A stretch of DNA of 64,000 nucleotides, taken from positions 2,472,501 through 2,536,500 of the forward strand of contig NC_012881.1 in assembly GCF_000023445.1 (NCBI RefSeq), given 5' to 3'. The notes under the pieces are model-generated. The model did no database searches and was not told where the DNA came from. It saw only the letters and a list, made by a program, of their open reading frames with translations. The position numbers and the translations under genes were made by a program. Source of the DNA: Maridesulfovibrio salexigens DSM 2638 (GTDB lineage Bacteria; Desulfobacterota; Desulfovibrionia; Desulfovibrionales; Desulfovibrionaceae). Below, one piece after another: positions 45,370 to 56,406 of the stretch (the stretch's first letter is position 1; each line of letters opens with the position of its first letter).

Positions 45370-45912
45370 ATGCTTAAAAAAATACTGTTACTGGTCGTAT
45401 TGACCTTCCTTTTCGCATTCACAGCGAATGCCATGTCCCCTCTTACCGGAGATCAGGTAGAACGAGTTGTTAAAACTCTTGAACAACTGGACCCGATCAT
45501 GGACCAAATGGAAGAAGAAATGAAACAGTCGGGTGAAAGCGATGTAGATCCTTTCAATCCGGAAATGCTTAACAACGAATTTGCCATGCTTTATGGGTAC
45601 ACCCCGAAAGCAAAAAGTATCATCGAGGCAAACGGATTCACACACAAGACATGGCCTGAAACCGCAAGCCGCGTGATTAAAGCGTTTGCCTCTATCGCCA
45701 TGGAAACGGAAGGAAACGCAGGCATGGCAGAGCTTGAAGCTGCAATAGCCCAAATGGAAGCTGATCCGAACATGAGCCCGGAACAGAAAAAAATGATGAA
45801 AGAACACATGCTGTCTTCCATGAAAATGGCCAAAGCCATGATAAAAGCACCTGCCGAGGATGTAAAAGTTGTACGTCCTTATTTTGATAAACTTTCCAAT
45901 GCTATGGAATAA
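45370..45912 (+). CDS. Hypothetical exported helical protein
   Basis: 180 aa with signal peptide (KKILLLVVLTFLFAFTANAM, cleaved near residue 21). The mature protein is helical and Met/Glu-rich (QLDPIMDQMEEEMKQSGESD, MAELEAAIAQMEADPNMSPE, KKMMKEHMLSSMKMAKAMIK). No family recognised; periplasmic. TTTGGAGG SD. Own terminator downstream. Confidence 0.75.
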   Translation: MLKKILLLVVLTFLFAFTANAMSPLTGDQVERVVKTLEQLDPIMDQMEEEMKQSGESDVDPFNPEMLNNEFAMLYGYTPKAKSIIEANGFTHKTWPETASRVIKAFASIAMETEGNAGMAELEAAIAQMEADPNMSPEQKKMMKEHMLSSMKMAKAMIKAPAEDVKVVRPYFDKLSNAME

Positions 45913-45935
45913 AGCCATATCTTCCAATACATTTT

Positions 45936-45962
45936 AAAGAGGCCATATGGCCTCTTTTTTTT
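45936..45962 (+). terminator. Terminator after exported helical protein gene
   Basis: Perfect palindrome AAAGAGGCCATATGGCCTCTTT followed by Ts. Confidence 0.85.
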
Positions 45963-46125
45963 GCACAAGCAATTGTGACACATAATATAACGCACTAAAA
46001 ATACTTAAGTTCAACGATCAGTCTCATTAATGCCAACTAACAATGTGCAAATATGACTCACTTTTACTTATTCAAAACAATACCAATAAAGACCTGACCA
46101 TTGTTACGATAGCAAAACAAAGACA

Positions 46126-46140
46126 TGGCACCAATTATGC
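46126..46140 (+). promoter_or_regulatory. Sigma-54 (-24/-12) promoter of the chemoreceptor gene
   Basis: TGGCACCAATTATGC: GG at 46127-46128 and GC at 46139-46140 with ten bases between; TGGCAC is perfect. Predicted start near 46152 leaves about 31 nt before the ATG, enough for the GGGAG SD. Confidence 0.75.
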
Positions 46141-46182
46141 TTCTGGTCACTCAGCACTTCTACCAAAGAACGGGAGACCAAA

Positions 46183-47721
46183 ATGACTGTACGCCTGTAT
46201 GCCTTCATTGTAATAATTGCCCTTCTACTTGGAGCAGCACTATTCTTCATCCATAGTCCATTAGCTATCATCATTATTTCAATTGCAATTGTATCATTGC
46301 TCGTCTTCGGCATCCTTATAACACGCCGGATAATTTCGCCGATTAAAATGCTCATCGGTGAGGTAGAAAGAATTTCCAGTGCAGACTACACCCCCATCCC
46401 CCACCACAATTTCATGGCAGAAATCGGAGTTCTTTCAACTGCAATCGAAGGACTCAACAACATACTGAATGAAAAAGTAGGCATGAGCGAATCCATGCTC
46501 GGAAACATTATGACTCCTATGGTAGTGGTCGATCCTGCAGGCAACATCAGATGGATCAATGAAAGCATTATAAAATTAATTGAAGAGGATGGAGAGCCAC
46601 GCAAATACATCGGTCAGGACTTCTCAACTTTCTTCTACGGCAAAAAGCAAGAAACGGTATCCGAAAGATGTATGGAAGAAAAAAAGCAACTCTTCGTCAA
46701 AGGACAAGTTGACGGACGTAAAGGCACAACAAAATATATATCTGTTGCCTCCTCACCAATTTTCGATTCCCGAAACAATCTGCTCGGCGGGTTTACCACC
46801 ATCATGGACTTCACGAACATCAAGCTCAAAGAAGACTTCATCACTGCCCAGAATGAGAAAATTGCCAAGGGAGTGACAGATGCCACAAAAATATCCGAAC
46901 AGCTTGCAGGAACTTCTGATGAAATAAGCTCTGAAATCCATAACTCAAGCAAGGGCATACATGACCAGCGAGCAAGAACAGAAGAAGTGGCAACTTCCAT
47001 GGAACAAATGAATGCCTCCATCCTTGAAGTTTCCAGAAACTCCAGTGATGCGGCCCGTATGGCCCGCCAGACTCAGGAAACAGCCAACGACGGTTCCGGG
47101 CTTGTTGAAAATGTCATCGGGGTAATGGACGAAGTGAATATGAAAGCCGGAAATCTCAAACAGGAGATGGGCACCCTTAAAACCCACAGCAACGGCATCA
47201 CCACCATTATGCAGGTCATATCCGACATTGCAGACCAGACCAACCTTCTTGCCCTAAACGCCGCCATTGAAGCAGCCAGAGCCGGGGAAGCAGGGAGAGG
47301 TTTTTCCGTTGTAGCCGATGAAATCAGAAAACTTGCTGAAAACACCATGCACGCAACCAAGGAAGTCGGCGAATACATAAATGCTATCCAAAGCAGTTCA
47401 CAGAAAAGCACTTCTGCCACAGAAGAAACTCTGCACAGCATTCAGCAGGCCACAGAAATGTGCGGCAAAGCAGATACAGCGCTTAAACAGATTCTTGATA
47501 TATCGAAAAAAACAGCAGGCCAAGTTGAGGGGATAGCAACAGCAGCAGAACAGCAGTCAGCCGCCAGTGAAGAAATTACAAGCGCAATTGATATGGTAAA
47601 CAATATCGCAACGCAGACTTCAAATTCAATGGATATGGTTTCCGGTGCAGTTTCAGAACTTGCATCACTAGCAACAGACCTCGATGAATTCATGAACAAG
47701 ATGCAAACTCAAGAAGCATAA
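46183..47721 (+). CDS. Methyl-accepting chemotaxis protein with cytoplasmic PAS
   Basis: 512 aa. Two membrane helices (about 4-22 and 26-46) are separated by only a few residues, so there is no periplasmic ligand domain. A HAMP-like segment follows ([20 protein letters not shown]), then PAS at about 105-220 ([40 protein letters not shown]), then the signalling coiled coil (235-505) with hairpin tip [20 protein letters not shown]. It likely senses an intracellular cue, for example redox or energy, and signals to CheA. No CheR-docking pentapeptide at the end. Sigma-54 promoter upstream. Confidence 0.95.
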   Translation: MTVRLYAFIVIIALLLGAALFFIHSPLAIIIISIAIVSLLVFGILITRRIISPIKMLIGEVERISSADYTPIPHHNFMAEIGVLSTAIEGLNNILNEKVGMSESMLGNIMTPMVVVDPAGNIRWINESIIKLIEEDGEPRKYIGQDFSTFFYGKKQETVSERCMEEKKQLFVKGQVDGRKGTTKYISVASSPIFDSRNNLLGGFTTIMDFTNIKLKEDFITAQNEKIAKGVTDATKISEQLAGTSDEISSEIHNSSKGIHDQRARTEEVATSMEQMNASILEVSRNSSDAARMARQTQETANDGSGLVENVIGVMDEVNMKAGNLKQEMGTLKTHSNGITTIMQVISDIADQTNLLALNAAIEAARAGEAGRGFSVVADEIRKLAENTMHATKEVGEYINAIQSSSQKSTSATEETLHSIQQATEMCGKADTALKQILDISKKTAGQVEGIATAAEQQSAASEEITSAIDMVNNIATQTSNSMDMVSGAVSELASLATDLDEFMNKMQTQEA

Positions 47722-47724
47722 AAA

Positions 47725-47762
47725 AAGCCGGGATCTCGCCTAATGGGAGATCCCGGCTTATT
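47725..47762. terminator. Bidirectional terminator
   Basis: 13-bp stem AAGCCGGGATCTC/GAGATCCCGGCTT between the convergent chemoreceptor and lipoprotein genes. Confidence 0.9.
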
Positions 47763-47774
47763 CTGTTTAAAATT

Positions 47775-48002
47775 CTATTTTTTATTTTCCTCAATCTGCT
47801 GCACATCTTCGCGCTTGATTGTTGTCTGCTGGCCACCAAGATTCTCATAGGTATAGGTATTGGAATCTTTATTATATTGCGGTGCGCCCACACTTACCGC
47901 AGTAGAGCCATCTGTCTTGGTAATTGTATGATGCTTTGACCCGCATCCGGCAAAAACCAACATACCAACACACAATAAGCCCGCAACTAAAATATGTTTC
48001 AT
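47775..48002 (-). CDS. YgdI/YgdR-family small lipoprotein
   Basis: 75 aa. Lipoprotein signal (LVAGLLCVGMLVFAGCGSKH; lipobox FAGC), then the small SH3-like YgdI/YgdR domain (TITKTDGSTAVSVGAPQYNK, TYTYENLGGQQTTIKREDVQ). Envelope-anchored, function unknown in general. GGAG SD. Separate from the glycosyltransferase genes upstream on the same strand. Confidence 0.9.
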   Translation of the reverse strand: MKHILVAGLLCVGMLVFAGCGSKHHTITKTDGSTAVSVGAPQYNKDSNTYTYENLGGQQTTIKREDVQQIEENKK

Positions 48003-48070
48003 TTTCCACTCCTTCTATGGTTTGGAAAACTCTAACAGATTATTACATGTACAACAACGAGCTTAATTAA

Positions 48071-49723
48071 CTATTCTACTTCCTTCATCACATGCCCTAC
48101 TTTGAGAGCCTTCCCGGTGAAATCATTTTCCAAGCGCTCGATATCACGTTCAATAATCGCCGCAACATCCCGCGCTTCATATTTGGATTCCAGTTTCAGC
48201 ACATTGCCTGCACCGCTTCCACGGGCGGCTCGGTTGATTGATACGGCAGAACCGGACTTACGTTTATGCTGAACTTTGAGTTTACCCTGATACACCGCGG
48301 TTTTCCCGGCCTTGGCAAGCATCAGATCATGATCAAGGTCGTCATACTGGGTAGGTGAATAACGCAGATCAAAATCTCCGCTCTGGCTCAAAATATCCTG
48401 CCTGAAAAGATGAAAGCACCCGGTAACGGAAACACAGGGACGGCAATAATCAAACTGACCGTAATCAAGATCCTGATTATATGGGTCAAGATAAGCAAAC
48501 TCGAAACTGCGGACCACATCTTCAAATCCAGCAGGAGTCTCACGCAGATGCAAGTCCGCATGCTGGATTACTTCCTGCTGATCCTCGTTCACAACCTTGC
48601 AGCCCCAGACACCGGCTTCAGGATAAGATTCCACCGCTGCACTTAAATGCGACTGCCAATCCGCCGGAATAGTGGCATCATCATCAAGATAGGCCACATA
48701 ATCATAGAGCTTAAGCTCATTCATATTCTTCAACCAGTTACGTGCCGCCGGAGCTCCTACATTGACCGGAAGATCTATGCGGCTGAAACGCTCCCCAAGC
48801 TGTTCTTTCCAACGGCTTAGTACTTCGGAAGTATGATCCGAGCTTCCGTTATCGAGCGCGAAAATATGAACATTATCCAACGGAGACTGCGCCAGAGACT
48901 TGAGCGTCTCGTCAAAGTCATCCGCTTTGTTAAAAGTATACAGACAAACTGCAACCTGACCGTTGAGAAGTTTCGAACCGCCACCGCCGAGCAAACGATC
49001 ATAAACCTTAAACCAAGTATTGACCTGCCACGGACGGGCTGTCATACGATCCCGCCAAAGGATCATCGCTTCATCACGCCTGCCCATCCGGTCTACGCTC
49101 TCGGCAAGCCGCAGCAAGTTTTCCCCCAGAATCAATGCTCCATCAGAAGTGTCGGAATAAATAGCCTCGGCATGCTCATAGTCACCGGAGCAAAAAGCAA
49201 TATCTCCGGCATATTTATTGAGCACCATATTCATGGTTGTAGGCCAGTCACGGGCAAGGGCAGCACTGGCAACCTCGTGTCTGCCGAGAAAAAATGCCAG
49301 ATCGAGCAGATGGGACAGCCAAAAAAGATTCTCCGGTTCACGCTCAGTCTGCTTGGAAAGATAATCGAGCAGCTTATCCTTATCATCTTTAGCGATAAGC
49401 CGTTGCAGGTAGCCCAGATTCTCAGGAATGGCACTGTTTGAGGCAATCAGCGACATATTTTCCACCAATGGCGCAGGCAGAAAATTCAACTGCTTGTTGA
49501 TAGCCAGCAGATTGGATGCAAGTTGTCCGTCCAAAGGACTGGCTTCCCATGCAGCCAGAAACATATCCACACCCAGATCAATGAGCGCACTTTTCTCTCG
49601 GCTGCTTTCGGCACTGTTTATAATCCGGTTAGCGGTTTCCATAAGATGAGGCTTGCCATGCCCTGAAACCAGAAGCCGATAGCGGGAAGCAGTATCCAGA
49701 AATCCCCAGAATTTACCTGACAT
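48071..49723 (-). CDS. Family 2 glycosyltransferase with N-terminal helical repeats
   Basis: 550 aa. The first 250 residues are helical with TPR-like pairs (NKYAGDIAFCSGDYEHAEAI, RLAESVDRMGRRDEAMILWR). The GT-A domain follows from about 265: VAVCLYTFNKADDFDETLKS, FALDNGSSDHTSEVLSRWKE, NVGAPAARNWLKNMNELKLY, and the metal-binding DDD of YVAYLDDDATIPADW; RQDILSQSGDFDLRYSPTQY is near the acceptor site. Likely transfers sugar to a surface molecule or protein. It starts 10 bp after the next glycosyltransferase gene, so they form an operon. Confidence 0.88.
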   Translation of the reverse strand: MSGKFWGFLDTASRYRLLVSGHGKPHLMETANRIINSAESSREKSALIDLGVDMFLAAWEASPLDGQLASNLLAINKQLNFLPAPLVENMSLIASNSAIPENLGYLQRLIAKDDKDKLLDYLSKQTEREPENLFWLSHLLDLAFFLGRHEVASAALARDWPTTMNMVLNKYAGDIAFCSGDYEHAEAIYSDTSDGALILGENLLRLAESVDRMGRRDEAMILWRDRMTARPWQVNTWFKVYDRLLGGGGSKLLNGQVAVCLYTFNKADDFDETLKSLAQSPLDNVHIFALDNGSSDHTSEVLSRWKEQLGERFSRIDLPVNVGAPAARNWLKNMNELKLYDYVAYLDDDATIPADWQSHLSAAVESYPEAGVWGCKVVNEDQQEVIQHADLHLRETPAGFEDVVRSFEFAYLDPYNQDLDYGQFDYCRPCVSVTGCFHLFRQDILSQSGDFDLRYSPTQYDDLDHDLMLAKAGKTAVYQGKLKVQHKRKSGSAVSINRAARGSGAGNVLKLESKYEARDVAAIIERDIERLENDFTGKALKVGHVMKEVE

Positions 49724-49733
49724 AATCTTATTC

Positions 49734-51461
<1,728 letters not shown>

Positions 51462-51557
51462 TTAGATAAGTAATGAACTGTTTACGGACCGCCCATTCAT
51501 TCGTTATAGCTGGCCCAAATTCGATTTTAAAACTAAAAAATATATACGGAAAAACTC

Positions 51558-52250
51558 ATGACAAACAAAGCCCTGCTGACTGAAAGCAAAATAGAATTTC
51601 TGGACATGGAAACATGGGAACGAGCTGAACACTTTACCTTTTTTCAATCCCTATGCACCAGCCGTTACGGTTTCACCGTGCAGCAGGATGTGACCGAACT
51701 TTTCAACTACCGTAAAGAACAGAACCTCGGTTCCGCAAAAATTCGTTTCTCTTCCATACTCTATTATCTGGCAACCCGTGCGGCGAATGAAGTACCTGAA
51801 TTCCGCACCCGCATAGTGGAAGGCAAACCGGCAATTTACGATGTAATCCATCCGGCATTCACATACATCCCTAAAGGCCGTAATCTGCACGCCAACTGCC
51901 TCTGCCGTTTCGGTGACAATTTCAACGAAACCGCAGCGAACATTGAAGTTGCCCGTCAAGCTGCAGACGAGAAACCTACCCTCACTCCAGCAGGGGGAGA
52001 TAAATCCAATCTGTTCTATTTCAGCGTAGTCAACGGCGTGGCCTTCACTTCTGCCAGCAACCCTTGGGGAAACTGCAACACAGACTCAGTGCCCCGAATC
52101 CTGTTCGGGCATGTAACAGAGAATGAAACCGGCAGAAAAATAATGCCCGTGGCAGTAGAAGCCCTGCACGGCCTCATGGACGGCAAGCATTTCGGTGAGT
52201 TTTTTCAAAAATTTGATGAGATGTGTAAGGAACCGGGGGATTATTTGTAG
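51558..52250 (+). CDS. Chloramphenicol acetyltransferase-like protein
   Basis: 230 aa, CAT fold. The catalytic block is EALHGLMDGKHFGEFFQKF, retaining the general-base His and Asp-Gly of the HxxxDG motif. RAEHFTFFQSLCTSRYGFTV and SASNPWGNCNTDSVPRILFG are other CAT-like parts. Many chromosomal CAT homologues do not acetylate chloramphenicol; resistance is not implied. It is monocistronic and followed by repeat copy B. Confidence 0.8.
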   Translation: MTNKALLTESKIEFLDMETWERAEHFTFFQSLCTSRYGFTVQQDVTELFNYRKEQNLGSAKIRFSSILYYLATRAANEVPEFRTRIVEGKPAIYDVIHPAFTYIPKGRNLHANCLCRFGDNFNETAANIEVARQAADEKPTLTPAGGDKSNLFYFSVVNGVAFTSASNPWGNCNTDSVPRILFGHVTENETGRKIMPVAVEALHGLMDGKHFGEFFQKFDEMCKEPGDYL

Positions 52251-52336
52251 GAAGCCTCCGGCGGCCCTTCGGGGACCAAAGAACCTTTTTAAAAAAGGGT
52301 TCTCTGGACCCTCCCAAAACTTTTATTATGCTTCGC
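52251..52336 (+). repeat. Interspersed repeat, copy B
   Basis: Head GCCTCCGGCGGCCCTTCGGGG, hairpin AGAACCTTTTT/AAAAAAGGGTTCT (52280-52303), tail CCCAAAACTTTTATTATGC..TTCGC. It lies just past the CAT-like stop and can act as its terminator. Same layout as copies A and C. Confidence 0.65.
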
Positions 52337-52363
52337 AAATAGCACATTAAGACGAAATTTAAT

Positions 52364-52624
52364 TTACCCTTGCGTTGCCAAATCCCTCAGATAATCGACC
52401 TTCTGCGCTGCCTTCTTCCGCTTAACAGCGTACTCAGCGCGATAGGCTGCTCGTTTATCCGGAAAAGCTTCGTATGCCTCAAATTCAACAGGCAAACGGC
52501 AACGGGTATACTTTGCGCCCTTGCCGGAATTGTGCTCTTCCAGCCTGCGCTCCGGGTCAGTGGTTACACCGCAGTAGAGGGAATTGTCGCTGCAACGCAG
52601 CAGATATACGTACCATGTGCTCAT
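52364..52624 (-). CDS. GIY-YIG nuclease-domain protein (YhbQ-like)
   Basis: 86 aa. STWYVYLLRCSDNSLYCGVT carries the GIY-YIG core variant (Tyr-Val-Tyr ... Tyr-Cys-Gly), then DPERRLEEHNSGKGAKYTRC with catalytic Arg and LPVEFEAYEAFPDKRAAYRA with the metal-binding Glu. Small stand-alone members act in DNA repair or are uncharacterised. It is convergent with the CAT-like gene. Confidence 0.9.
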   Translation of the reverse strand: MSTWYVYLLRCSDNSLYCGVTTDPERRLEEHNSGKGAKYTRCRLPVEFEAYEAFPDKRAAYRAEYAVKRKKAAQKVDYLRDLATQG

Positions 52625-52867
52625 GAATTTGGGATAGCCGTTACTACGATTGCGGTCAAAACTTTATTCTTGAATCATATTTGCTGATTAACGTCCGGTA
52701 ACACCCATTTGCCCTTGCATTCTGTGCCCTGAACATATAATTTGACGGGCTTACTTAGTTTATGACCGCTTAATGCAATCATTACTGCGTTTCGCGTATC
52801 CATATTATAAATTTCATTCAATTTTCTGCCTTTTTGAGAGGGCCGAGAGCCCTAAACCGGAGACCTG

Positions 52868-54862
52868 ATGCCCAGAATTACTATTTCATCCCTTGAAAAA
52901 TCCTATAACGGGGAAGACCTTTTCAGCGACCTTTCATTTGAAGTAAGTGCCGGGATGCGCCTTGCCGTAGCCGGACCGAACGGTTGCGGTAAATCCACTC
53001 TGCTTAAGCTTATTGCCGGAAAGATCGAACCGGACGCTGGTGTACTCTCCATCTCAAAAGGTGCCCGCCTCGGCTATGTAGCTCAGGAACTTACCGGGGA
53101 AATACTTGAACATACTCTGCTCAGTTGGGTTCTCTCCGCTCTGCCCTCATGGAATAAACTTTGGGAACAGTGGGAAGAAGCCGGACAGAAGAATGATCAG
53201 GCTCACATGGAACGGCTTTCCGAAAAGCAGGCCGAACTAGAGCATCAGTTCGGATATAATCCCGAACACAAAGCCCGCACCATCCTGACCGGACTGGGCT
53301 TTTCCGAACATGACCTGCTCAGCAAAATCAAAGAACTTTCCGGTGGATGGCGTGAACGCGCCAAGCTGGGACGTGTTCTGCTGCAGGGAGCAGACCTGCT
53401 CCTCTTGGACGAACCTACCAACCACCTTGACCTTGAAGCCGTGGAATGGCTGGAAAGCTACCTGCTTTCCTTCCGTGGCGCGGTAATCTACGTGGCTCAC
53501 GACCGTATTTTTCTGGATAAAGTCGGTACCCACGTGCTTTTTCTCGGTTCCGGCCGTCCACAAGTCAGACGCGGTAACTTCACAGAATTTCTTAAATGGC
53601 AAGCTGAAAACGCAGAACAGCGCAGCCGTGAAGCGGCCAAGCTTTCCGCACGCATTGAGGCTGAGAACTCCTACATCAACCGCTTCCGGGTCAAGGCACG
53701 CAAAGCAGCGCAGGCCCAGTCCAAGATCAAAAAAGTGGAAAAGATGTCCAAGGAGCTGAACAAGATTCAGGGAGAAGCCGAACTTAACCGTTCCGGTAGA
53801 ACTCTGAGTTTCCGCCTCCCGCCTACTTCCCGAGGAGACAAAGCAGCCATCAACGTGGTTGATCTTGAATTCTCCTATGACGGCAAGCCGCCGTCCATCT
53901 GGCCCCTGCTCAATTTCCAGCTTTTCCGGGGCAAAAAGGTAGCTCTTGCCGCACCCAACGGCGCAGGTAAATCCACCCTGCTCAAGGTGATCATGGGCAC
54001 ACTCAAGCCTAACGCCGGTTTTGCCAAGGTCGGGCAGAACACAAGCTTGGCCTACTTCAGTCAGCACCAGAGCGAAATCCTGCGCGATGAAGCCACAGCA
54101 TTATCTGAGATCCGCCGTCTCTGCGACCCGGACACCACCGAGGAACAGCTCAAGAGTGTACTCGGCCTGTTCCTGCTTGGTGAAGGATACTTTGAACGCA
54201 AGGTTTCCGCCCTTTCCGGTGGAGAAAAGAACAGACTGATCCTTGCATCACTTTTTCTTTCACGAGCCAACCTGCTCATTCTTGACGAACCTACAAACCA
54301 TCTGGACCTTGAAAGTCGTGAAGGTTTGATTCGGGCCTTGAAGGACTATGACGGCACTCTTTTCTTTGTAGCGCATGACCGCTATCTGCTTGGTCAAGTT
54401 GCAGACGAAATCTGGGCTTTGACTGACTCGGGTATCGAAACATTTTTCTCTTTCGAGGAGTACGACAACCACCGCAAAGAGAAGCTTGCAGCACCTAGCG
54501 CCAAAACCGAATCCGAAGATTCCAGCGACAGCTACAAACCGGCTAAACGCAAGCTGAGCAAGGAAGACAAGCGCAAACAGGCTGAAATACGCAATGCATT
54601 GTACAAAGAACTCAAACCCAAGACCGCAGAATACGAGAAGCTTGAAAAGGATCTTGAAAAGACTCTCGAAGATCAGGCGATCATGGAAGAGCAGCTTAAC
54701 GATCCTGAGCTATACAGTGACGGGGCAGCCGCCGTGGAACTGAACTCTCGTTATACAGAAACCAGTGCTTGGGCTGATGAATTAATGGAAAAGATGGCTG
54801 TACTCGAAGAAGAAATTGCAGAACTTGAAGAACGCAAGAAACAGCTTTTGGAAGAAGGTTAA
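52868..54862 (+). CDS. ABC-F family ATPase (Uup/Ettr-like)
   Basis: 664 aa, cytoplasmic with no membrane domain. Two ATP-binding domains: Walker A VAGPNGCGKSTLLKLIAGKI with signature LSGGWRERAKLGRVLL and DLLLLDEPTNHLDLEAVEW; then APNGAGKSTLLKVIMGTLKP, LSGGEKNRLILASLFL and LLILDEPTNHLDLESREGL. A linker with KVEKMSKELNKIQGEAE joins them, and a C-terminal coiled coil (EKLEKDLEKTLEDQAIMEEQ) is Uup-like. ABC-F proteins act on ribosomes. Its TAATG stop/start overlaps the next gene, so they are coupled. Confidence 0.93.
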   Translation: MPRITISSLEKSYNGEDLFSDLSFEVSAGMRLAVAGPNGCGKSTLLKLIAGKIEPDAGVLSISKGARLGYVAQELTGEILEHTLLSWVLSALPSWNKLWEQWEEAGQKNDQAHMERLSEKQAELEHQFGYNPEHKARTILTGLGFSEHDLLSKIKELSGGWRERAKLGRVLLQGADLLLLDEPTNHLDLEAVEWLESYLLSFRGAVIYVAHDRIFLDKVGTHVLFLGSGRPQVRRGNFTEFLKWQAENAEQRSREAAKLSARIEAENSYINRFRVKARKAAQAQSKIKKVEKMSKELNKIQGEAELNRSGRTLSFRLPPTSRGDKAAINVVDLEFSYDGKPPSIWPLLNFQLFRGKKVALAAPNGAGKSTLLKVIMGTLKPNAGFAKVGQNTSLAYFSQHQSEILRDEATALSEIRRLCDPDTTEEQLKSVLGLFLLGEGYFERKVSALSGGEKNRLILASLFLSRANLLILDEPTNHLDLESREGLIRALKDYDGTLFFVAHDRYLLGQVADEIWALTDSGIETFFSFEEYDNHRKEKLAAPSAKTESEDSSDSYKPAKRKLSKEDKRKQAEIRNALYKELKPKTAEYEKLEKDLEKTLEDQAIMEEQLNDPELYSDGAAAVELNSRYTETSAWADELMEKMAVLEEEIAELEERKKQLLEEG

Positions 54863-55266
54863 TGAGTAAAAGGCCAATTGAAGTTGTTGCAGGCGTTATT
54901 TGGAAAGATGGTCTTTTTCTTTCTGCAGAACGTCCAGCAGGTAAAGATTATGCAGGATGGTGGGAGTTCCCCGGCGGCAAGGTCGAATTTAATGAATCCC
55001 TAGGCGATGCACTGGTACGCGAACTTCAGGAAGAACTGGGTATAACACCTACAAACTTTGACTTCTGGATGGAAAAGACTGTAGAGTACCCCGAATATAC
55101 AGTACACTTAAATTTTTTCGACATCTGGGAATTTTCTGGTAAAGTGTTATCACTTGAAAATCAGCGTTTTGACTGGTTTGATATAACCGACATACGCGAT
55201 GTTAAATTCCTGCCCGTCAATTACGAAATCCTAAAAATGCTGAAAGAACGGGAACTTAAAAAGTAA
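54862..55266 (+). CDS. NUDIX hydrolase (MutT-like)
   Basis: 134 aa. The NUDIX box GGKVEFNESLGDALVRELQE followed by ELGI is complete. EVVAGVIWKDGLFLSAERPA is typical of MutT-type (deoxy)nucleoside triphosphate pyrophosphohydrolases. Its ATG shares an A with the ABC-F stop codon. A tidy role is clearing 8-oxo-dGTP, but other nucleotides are possible. Confidence 0.9.
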   Translation: MSKRPIEVVAGVIWKDGLFLSAERPAGKDYAGWWEFPGGKVEFNESLGDALVRELQEELGITPTNFDFWMEKTVEYPEYTVHLNFFDIWEFSGKVLSLENQRFDWFDITDIRDVKFLPVNYEILKMLKERELKK

Positions 55267-55299
55267 GTTCTCTCCCCTCACAATCTGCCAGATAGAACG

Positions 55300-55425
55300 G
55301 CGAAGCCTACTAAAAGTTTTTGGGATTCTAGCATTAGCCCTTAAGCAAGCGGTCTTCCGCGAGTCCTAGGGATAACGACAGTGAAACAAAACTTTTTTTC
55401 AAAAAAGGTTTACGCCGCCGGAGGC
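55300..55425 (-). repeat. Interspersed repeat, copy C (inverted), in the metF leader
   Basis: Minus-strand order: GCCTCCGGCGGC (55414-55425), AAACC.. hairpin (55388-55411), a 55-bp insert, then ATCCCAAAAACTTTTAGTAGG and GCTTCGC (to 55300). Relative to metF this makes the element the leader: its GCCGCCGGAGGC end lies just before the AGGAG SD. Confidence 0.6.
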
Positions 55426-55440
55426 ATACAGGAGACTATC

Positions 55441-56313
55441 ATGAAAATTATCGACTTAATCAATAAAAACGGACAGTTCATCTCGCTGGAATTCTTTCCT
55501 CCCAAGGATCGCGAATCTTGGCCTAAATTTTTTGAGGTTGTAGATAAACTCAAAGTACTGAATCCTCTGTTTGCTTCCGTAACTTACGGTGCTGGTGGCG
55601 GAACACAAGACAATTCACTTGAAATTGTCAAAAGAATGAAGCAGGATGCAGGCATTGAGCCTCTCGCACACCTGACCTGCGTCGGTGCCAGCCCTGAAAA
55701 CATCAGTGAATTTGTTTCCGCACTCCAAGAGGCGGACGTTGAAAACATCCTTGCCCTGCGTGGCGATGCCCCTGCTGATGATAAGGATTTCGATTTCAAC
55801 ACCCAGACCTTCAAGCATGGCTCCGATCTGGTAACTTACGTTAAAGACAAACATCCCGGTGTTGGCATTGCTGTAGCCGGATACCCAGAAGCACACCTTG
55901 AATCCCCTTCCATTAAAGAGGACTTCAAGTGGATGAAATATAAAATCGATGAGGGCGGCGAATTCATCATCACCCAGCTCTTTTTCGATAACCGGGTTTA
56001 CTTTGATTTCTGCGACAGACTCAAGGGAATGGGCATTGATGTTCCCGTACTTCCCGGAGTACTTCCCATCATGAGCCTTAAGTCTGCGAAATTCATTCTT
56101 TCCCTGTGCGGCGCTGCTATTCCCGGAAAATTCCTCAGTGCACTGGAAAAGGCCCATGCAGAAGGCGGAGATGAAGCGGTATACAAACTGGGTATTGAAT
56201 TCGCTACCAAGCAGGCACAGGAACTGCTGGACGGCGGCGCACCCGGAGTTCATCTTTACACTTTGAACAGAGCTAAAGCCTGCCTTGAAATCGGTCAGGC
56301 ATTAAAATTTTAA
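55441..56313 (+). CDS. metF: Methylenetetrahydrofolate reductase
   Basis: 290-aa FAD TIM-barrel enzyme reducing methylene-THF to methyl-THF, needed for methionine and for the acetyl-CoA/one-carbon route. Seen: ISLEFFPPKDRESWPKFFEV, ASVTYGAGGGTQDNSLEIVK, PLAHLTCVGASPENISEFVS, ENILALRGDAPADDKDFDFN, KYKIDEGGEFIITQLFFDNR. Start at 55441 with AGGAG 6 nt upstream. A longer ORF from 55381 runs back through the repeat and is rejected. Confidence 0.96.
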   Translation: MKIIDLINKNGQFISLEFFPPKDRESWPKFFEVVDKLKVLNPLFASVTYGAGGGTQDNSLEIVKRMKQDAGIEPLAHLTCVGASPENISEFVSALQEADVENILALRGDAPADDKDFDFNTQTFKHGSDLVTYVKDKHPGVGIAVAGYPEAHLESPSIKEDFKWMKYKIDEGGEFIITQLFFDNRVYFDFCDRLKGMGIDVPVLPGVLPIMSLKSAKFILSLCGAAIPGKFLSALEKAHAEGGDEAVYKLGIEFATKQAQELLDGGAPGVHLYTLNRAKACLEIGQALKF

Positions 56314-56406
56314 TACGGCTATCGAACGGCATCTTAACATGCCTAAACAGATTAACAAATAAACCGGACTGCCGATGGTCCGGGTCAAGAATACGGAGGT
56401 TTAGCT

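Noticed and set aside
51558-52250. Chloramphenicol resistance gene on a mobile element
   Set aside because: The CAT-like gene has no integrase, transposase or inverted repeats of an insertion sequence around it, and chromosomal homologues commonly lack resistance activity.
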